Source: an uncultured Bacteroidota bacterium (GTDB lineage Bacteria > Bacteroidota > Bacteroidia > UKL13-3). From it: 7,236 bases of DNA. The stretch spans positions 1 to 7,236 of the forward strand of contig CAIUEQ010000209.1 of assembly GCA_903898215.1 (NCBI GenBank), given 5' to 3'. The notes below the pieces were generated by a model, which saw only the letters and a list, made by a program, of their open reading frames with translations, searched no databases and was not told the origin of the DNA. Positions 7,201-7,236 of this stretch are shown one piece after another. Numbering within the stretch: position 1 is the stretch's first letter; each line of letters starts with the position of its first letter. A program made the position numbers and the translations under genes.

Positions 7201-7236
7201 AGTAACCTGATTACAACTTCAGGAAATATAAATACA
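4201..7236 (+). CDS. Very large secreted mosaic surface protein (PKD, CUB, GEVED and DUF5011-like domains), 3' end beyond window
   Basis: From the ATG at 4201 the frame stays open for 1012 codons to the window edge, so the gene is incomplete at its 3' end. Residues 1-22 are a signal peptide (KK, Leu-rich core, cut after Val-Asn-Ala before Gln23). Residues 23-200 form a Ser/Thr/Gly-rich domain I do not recognise, ending in a linker PPTPP. PKD-like domains lie at about 203-317, 321-418, 549-643 and 647-735, with the usual xSTNG, NxWKW/YSWD and Y-x-V/I-C-L segments. A CUB-like domain occupies about 422-545, with the hallmark VYDAGGPTSNY (439-449) and a GDSGFAI-W end. A GEVED-like domain spans about 737-883 (RVWIDYN, RMRVGITY, CFEDYGI). 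Tandem Ig-like DUF5011-type repeats start at 886. There are 18 cysteines, many spaced to form disulfides within PKD domains. This style is that of Bacteroidota cell-surface or secreted adhesins, usually exported by type IX secretion; the C-terminal sorting domain would be outside the window. Ligand and role are unknown. It has no visible enzymatic motif. Confidence 0.85.
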   Translation, partial: MKKLLLVYPLVLLLFIITKVNAQTTTITTSFGFTNNANNGILFNVQNANSYPIIITDVSAYFYVGGSNTVEVDYNPTAINSTGATWTQGTVGVGSSGWLAGYSRTFTPTASTVSSISNNTMSITIPAYSTYGICVAVNVASGIGYSSAISAGVTAFTDAGVSIVTGDNIAWSVAALPSPGSSYPRGFVGSISFIAGAPPTPPLAGFAYSILSDTAWLNSPYIFVNTSNNGINNYWDITGYSPTLNGTYTPYTPPSTNPRVCAARWNTCYLDTVNNNFIWKFTQPGYYKIKQKVTNIMMINGVFQTGVDSITKTIICAPPRRKPAASFFSANRQVGFTDQLFYYDLSTNGPTNWKWFLNPVYYGINTFAGYPIANSWYTSDSIQNPFIYAFDGGVFDVCLAAGNSLGWDTLCRHNYLTVNNGYMMCNGSDSISTLPAGFVYDAGGPTSNYTGGTTGTCPAGFRIAACADSVKIDIDRFKLTLGDSLTIRVGSPTGTIIKRLGGLSLHDSLRHYTVPGGFVFLQMNASLTSPGDSGFAIHWNTVPASYSKPKASFTMTTNGPTTNGIPSVYKGYTSNYTNGSTGISMNYSWDTNGDGIYGTSIGGDSSSLNPSCFFNTLGLYNICLKVYNCVGMDSVCKQIRVLPISLRPTADMTVNRTTGFTTDTFKFYDNSTNGAMTWLWTFNPANVAYLNNTTATSQNPIVFLNSALCYTVTLRACNSLGCDTKVIPCMVNVVGYNSPGTAYPIPAGSDIGISRVRLGTIDTTTDLQSPVYTQMNESQKTTLYKGVDYTLTTFRLTNNDPMTTRVWIDYNMNAYFTDTLETIINEVSQFKLSTSKTFRIPNNNQTGNTRMRVGITYDSTTLRPDWASLGCFEDYGINIGVDYVKPVLALIGPAVYKMQVGKHYTELGITATDNLEGNISSKYIRTGYLDTNTIGYYTLTYSVADLYGNLSVPIRRIVQVEINQTGPTIALIGSDTMKVGVKYNYTEQGATAADNLGRNISNLITTSGNINT
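6856..7236 (+). repeat. Tandem 243-bp (81-residue) Ig-like DUF5011-type repeats, second copy truncated
   Basis: Residues 886-966 of the large surface protein form one unit and residues 967 onward the next. Both begin Pro-x-x-Ala-Leu-Ile-Gly and share Lys, Tyr-Thr-Glu-x-Gly, Thr-Ala-x-Asp-Asn-Leu and Asn-Ile-Ser at the same offsets without gaps. The DNA period is exactly 243 bp. The pattern (ALIG, YTELG, TATDN, GNIS, then GYYTLTYSVADLYGN) is that of DUF5011/HYR-like bacterial Ig domains, which act as spacer stalks in surface proteins. Only 46 residues of the second unit are visible; more may follow. Confidence 0.75.

Noticed and set aside
1..7236. tRNA or rRNA genes, CRISPR arrays, insertion sequences, phage genes
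   Set aside because: No cloverleaf-like, rRNA-like, regularly spaced repeat, transposase or terminal inverted-repeat patterns were seen on either strand.

Overview
The window is AT-rich, carries no recognisable Shine-Dalgarno sequences, and encodes secreted multidomain proteins built from PKD, CUB, GEVED and DUF5011-like modules. It also has an OlsF-type fused acyltransferase. Together these point to a member of the Bacteroidota, probably a free-living or environmental Bacteroidia/Chitinophagia/Flavobacteriia-type organism. The assignment rests on protein style; there is no rRNA or other marker gene in the window.

Layout, left to right. (1) The left edge holds the first 31 codons of a minus-strand gene for an exported protein, mostly signal peptide. 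(2) A 105-bp gap contains a small perfect inverted repeat. (3) A minus-strand 584-residue two-domain acyltransferase follows, with a PlsC-like domain and then an OlsB/hemolysin-like N-acyltransferase domain; this is the architecture of bifunctional aminolipid synthase OlsF. (4) A divergent intergenic region of about 167 bp leads to (5) a plus-strand two-gene operon. It encodes an LpxH-like (COG2908-type) metallophosphoesterase and an MJ1255/VC2487-type glycosyltransferase, joined by a 4-base ATGA overlap. (6) A 247-bp gap carries a short hairpin just after the operon. (7) From 4201 a very large plus-strand ORF, open for 1012 codons and running off the right edge, encodes a secreted mosaic surface protein.

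Genes 3 and 5 form a plausible envelope-lipid group: an acyltransferase that could make ornithine- or glycine-type aminolipids, facing a phosphoesterase and a glycosyltransferase whose families act on nucleotide-activated or lipid-linked sugars. That grouping is inference from gene families and position. The large protein on the right is a separate unit: signal peptide, an N-terminal domain I do not recognise, two PKD-like domains, a CUB-like domain, two more PKD domains, a GEVED-like domain and then tandem 81-residue Ig-like repeats. A type IX secretion sorting domain would be expected beyond the window but cannot be seen.

I found no RNA genes, insertion sequences, CRISPR arrays or phage genes. 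The most useful leads are the OlsF/LpxH-like/glycosyltransferase cluster and the unidentified N-terminal domain of the giant surface protein.
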